Of a DNA stretch of 64,000 nt, positions 63,004 through 64,000 are shown piece by piece. Each line of letters opens with the position of its first letter. Position 1 is the first letter of the stretch. The DNA is from Tyto alba. Taxonomy: Eukaryota; Chordata; Aves; Strigiformes; Tytonidae. Both the position numbers and the translations under genes were made by a program. The stretch spans positions 10,492,501-10,556,500 of the forward strand of contig NW_024881313.1 of NCBI RefSeq assembly GCF_018691265.1. The letters are read 5' to 3'. Below the pieces are notes generated by a model that worked only from the letters and a program-made list of their open reading frames with translations, ran no database searches and was not told where the DNA came from.

Positions 63004-64000
63004 CTATTCTATACTGTTCAGGACCAGAGCACTGAATATAACTTGAGTCTTGCTACTGTGGTACTTGTAGCTGACTGGTCTTTTTCTCCTTGCAAAGAAA
63101 TTTTGAACTGTTCTGTGGTTGTCTTGATCATGGTTATGAAAATACCTTTTCTACCTATGTGTGTTGTAAATAACTGTTGAGAAAGCTATTGAAAAAATAG
63201 CTTGATGTCAGTCATTAATACTTAAAATATTGAAAGGCATAATAAGAAATTTAGTTTTTCTTTCTTTGTGATCCTTTGAAATGTCTGTCCATGTAAAGAA
63301 CATCAAAGCAGTCATTTATTTTTCTTGCAACACTATTTGAGGTAACTTTCCCCTTTGGTTTCTCTAATAACAAACGTTTCTGCGTATCCTGGACCTGTCT
63401 TCTTGTAAACCAGTAATAGTACAAAAAATACTGATTTTTTAGAAATGCGTGCTGTTCTGATGGAAATAAAAATATCTGCAGTTGCTTGTATGTAACTAGA
63501 TCAGACAGCAGAGACCAAAACCCACAGTGACAAATTATGAGAACAGAACAAATTCAAGGAAAGTAAGCATTGGGAAAATCTGCTTGCATTACTTGGAGCT
63601 CAGTCCTGGAGGAAACAAGCACACTTGTGTCTCATCAAAGAATGTATAAATAGAGGTGTATCACTTCTGCAGGCCTTAGCCTCTGCAAAGGAGCCAACAC
63701 ATGTGGTAACATTGGGGTGGTAGATTTAGCAGAAAGTTAGCTTTAGACATGCTACGAAGTTGACCAAGCATGCTAGCTTGTCTCCCAAGTTTCCTCTTGG
63801 TGACAACAGAGAAAAACAGGCTCCTCTAGAAAACCAGACCTCTTACCTGCATCCTCTGAATTACTATCTGGAGAAAACTCTGAGCTTTCTTCAGTTCTCC
63901 ATATATAAGATCCTAACTCCATTAGAGTTCCTCTCAAGATAGCATCCTTTCATCTGCTCCTTCCATTGCTCCTGTGTCCAACTTGTCAGCCCTTTGTGAA

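Larger units (their letters stand above)
7976..64000 (+). other. DGKB: Large DGKB intron, 5' part (continues past window)
   Basis: It starts at donor GTAAGC. No further DGKB exon was recognised in the following 56 kb, so the intron appears to be at least that long. Very long introns near the 3' end of DGKB are in line with what I recall of this gene in other vertebrates. A short exon could have been missed by eye. Sub-segments and the mobile-element fragments inside it are listed separately. Confidence 0.7.
54951..64000. other. Intronic sequence without recognised genes
   Basis: AT-rich, mostly unique. It contains T-runs near 55462-55476 and 59748-59758, an AAT tract (59369-59382), a perfect 12-bp tandem duplication (60277-60300), an A20 run continuing as CAAACAAAAAAACCC (60951-60990) and a long T/GTT tract (62966-63003). 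Short open frames here carry no recognisable motif. No DGKB exon was identified. Confidence 0.5.

Noticed and set aside
62827..63180. 117-codon + strand open frame
   Set aside because: It crosses a long T/GTT tract giving a poly-leucine/phenylalanine stretch, with no domain and no splice context.

Overview
The window looks like a piece of a bird nuclear genome. It is AT-rich, has few interspersed repeats, and the ones I recognise are mostly fragments of the CR1 LINE family, including the CR1 3' end typical of birds (21394-21510, minus orientation). A non-avian reptile is less likely but not excluded. No bacterial genes, operons, rRNA, tRNA or CRISPR arrays are visible.

The only host gene I can support is DGKB (diacylglycerol kinase beta), on the + strand. 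Two consecutive coding exons are present: 2050-2140 (91 bp, 30 full codons) and 7780-7975 (196 bp, 65 full codons). Both have canonical AG/GT splice sites. Their phases join without interruption to give 95 residues of the DAGK accessory domain, the C-terminal half of the lipid-kinase catalytic unit. The 5.6 kb between them is an intron. Bases 1-2049 are the end of the preceding intron. Everything after 7976 (about 56 kb) appears to be one very large intron, because I could not find the next DGKB exon by eye.

The large intron is mostly unique AT-rich sequence. It holds: a minus-strand CR1 3' end (21394-21510); a fragment of a hAT-superfamily transposase C-terminus (about 27613-27849, +) followed at once by an A-rich/T-rich tract; a CR1 fragment of about 470 bp in minus orientation (43880-44351); two CR1/L3-like 3' fragments in plus orientation (about 45215-45520 and 46985-47140); and a broken CR1-type reverse-transcriptase segment (about 54280-54485, +) with a likely downstream remnant (54848-54950). 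Low-complexity tracts include an uninterrupted G26 run (15910-15935), a C22 run (47667-47688), a (TA)n tract (39815-39837) and a GTTT/GTT tract (32035-32110).

Nearly all other open reading frames are short, unconserved in appearance and overlap on both strands, as expected by chance in intronic DNA. I see no complete novel system. The points most worth a second look are the hAT-derived fragment, the lysine/arginine-rich insertion in the DGKB accessory domain, the unusually long polypyrimidine tract next to the second exon, the long G and C homopolymers, and the cluster of CR1 remnants of different orientation between 43.9 and 47.2 kb.
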